From positions 32,132,052 through 32,196,051 of the forward strand of contig CM040747.1 in the NCBI GenBank assembly GCA_022829145.1: 64,000 nucleotides of DNA. Reading direction: 5' to 3'. A model generated the notes under the pieces. The model made no database searches, was not told where the DNA came from, and worked only from the letters and a program-made list of their open reading frames with translations. A program made the translations under genes and the position numbers. Source of the DNA: Albula goreensis (Eukaryota; Chordata; Actinopteri; Albuliformes; Albulidae). This document shows, piece by piece, positions 63,784-64,000 of the stretch. Each line of letters starts with the position of its first letter. The first letter of the stretch is position 1.

Positions 63784-64000
63784 AGTGGTTTTGTCAGTCG
63801 AAGTGCTTAATTAACATTTTCATCATTACTTTGATTAATTTCTGATACTTTAGATATTCACGAGGTAATACCTTCATCGACTATATTCAATTTGTTTGGT
63901 ATCAGACATAATATGAATGAATGGGGTGTACATCTCCTCTTTTGCTGTTTATTTGTAGTCCTCTATTTATTTTTTATTTTAGTCTGTTATAGGATTCGGA

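Overview
The window looks like nuclear DNA from a ray-finned fish, probably a teleost. Two conserved vertebrate genes with vertebrate-type introns account for essentially all the recognisable coding sequence. The rest is AT-rich non-coding DNA with microsatellites and fish-type repeats, including SINE/L2 tails carrying the TCGCTCTGG core. I see no prokaryotic genes, CRISPR arrays, rRNA or convincing tRNA genes. The species cannot be fixed from the sequence, nor can I say which teleost duplicate (a or b) of each gene this is.

Layout. 1-11.0 kb is upstream intergenic DNA with a short hAT-like element (370-525), a possible tRNA-like SINE, enhancer-like stretches (about 2.9-3.7 kb and 6.2-6.55 kb), a nested tandem array of ~190-bp and ~180-bp blocks (7.15-8.66 kb) and a dispersed fish repeat (9.7-10.24 kb). 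11.0-29.3 kb is ppm1a (protein phosphatase PP2C-alpha) on the plus strand: a probable non-coding first exon, five coding exons giving a 383-residue protein, and a long AT-rich 3' region. One exon can be read through into its intron to a shorter C-terminus, as in the short human isoform. 29.3-42 kb is intergenic DNA rich in homeodomain-type motifs, with two notable inverted repeats and a decayed Tc1-like transposon. 42.25-44.01 kb is six6, a two-exon SIX-class homeobox gene for eye and forebrain, with a plausible proximal promoter. 44-64 kb is a gene desert, by synteny the six6-six1 interval. It holds candidate regulatory blocks, a Tigger/MER2-like transposon copy, a 59-bp exact tandem duplication, a hAT-like element and two fish SINE/L2 tails.

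The ppm1a-six6 order matches human 14q23 (PPM1A, C14orf39/SIX6OS1, SIX6, SIX1, SIX4). I could not find C14orf39 between them. The two genes are not functionally linked: ppm1a is a housekeeping-type phosphatase, while six6 is developmental and the flanking DNA probably serves six genes. The most interesting observations are a divergent set of CTCF-like motifs downstream of six6 (48.9 kb minus; 52.76 and 54.06 kb plus), the mammalian-looking MER2-like element, the nested satellite-like array, the palindromic homeodomain/POU block at 33.6 kb and the conserved alternative ppm1a C-terminus. I found no new multi-gene system.
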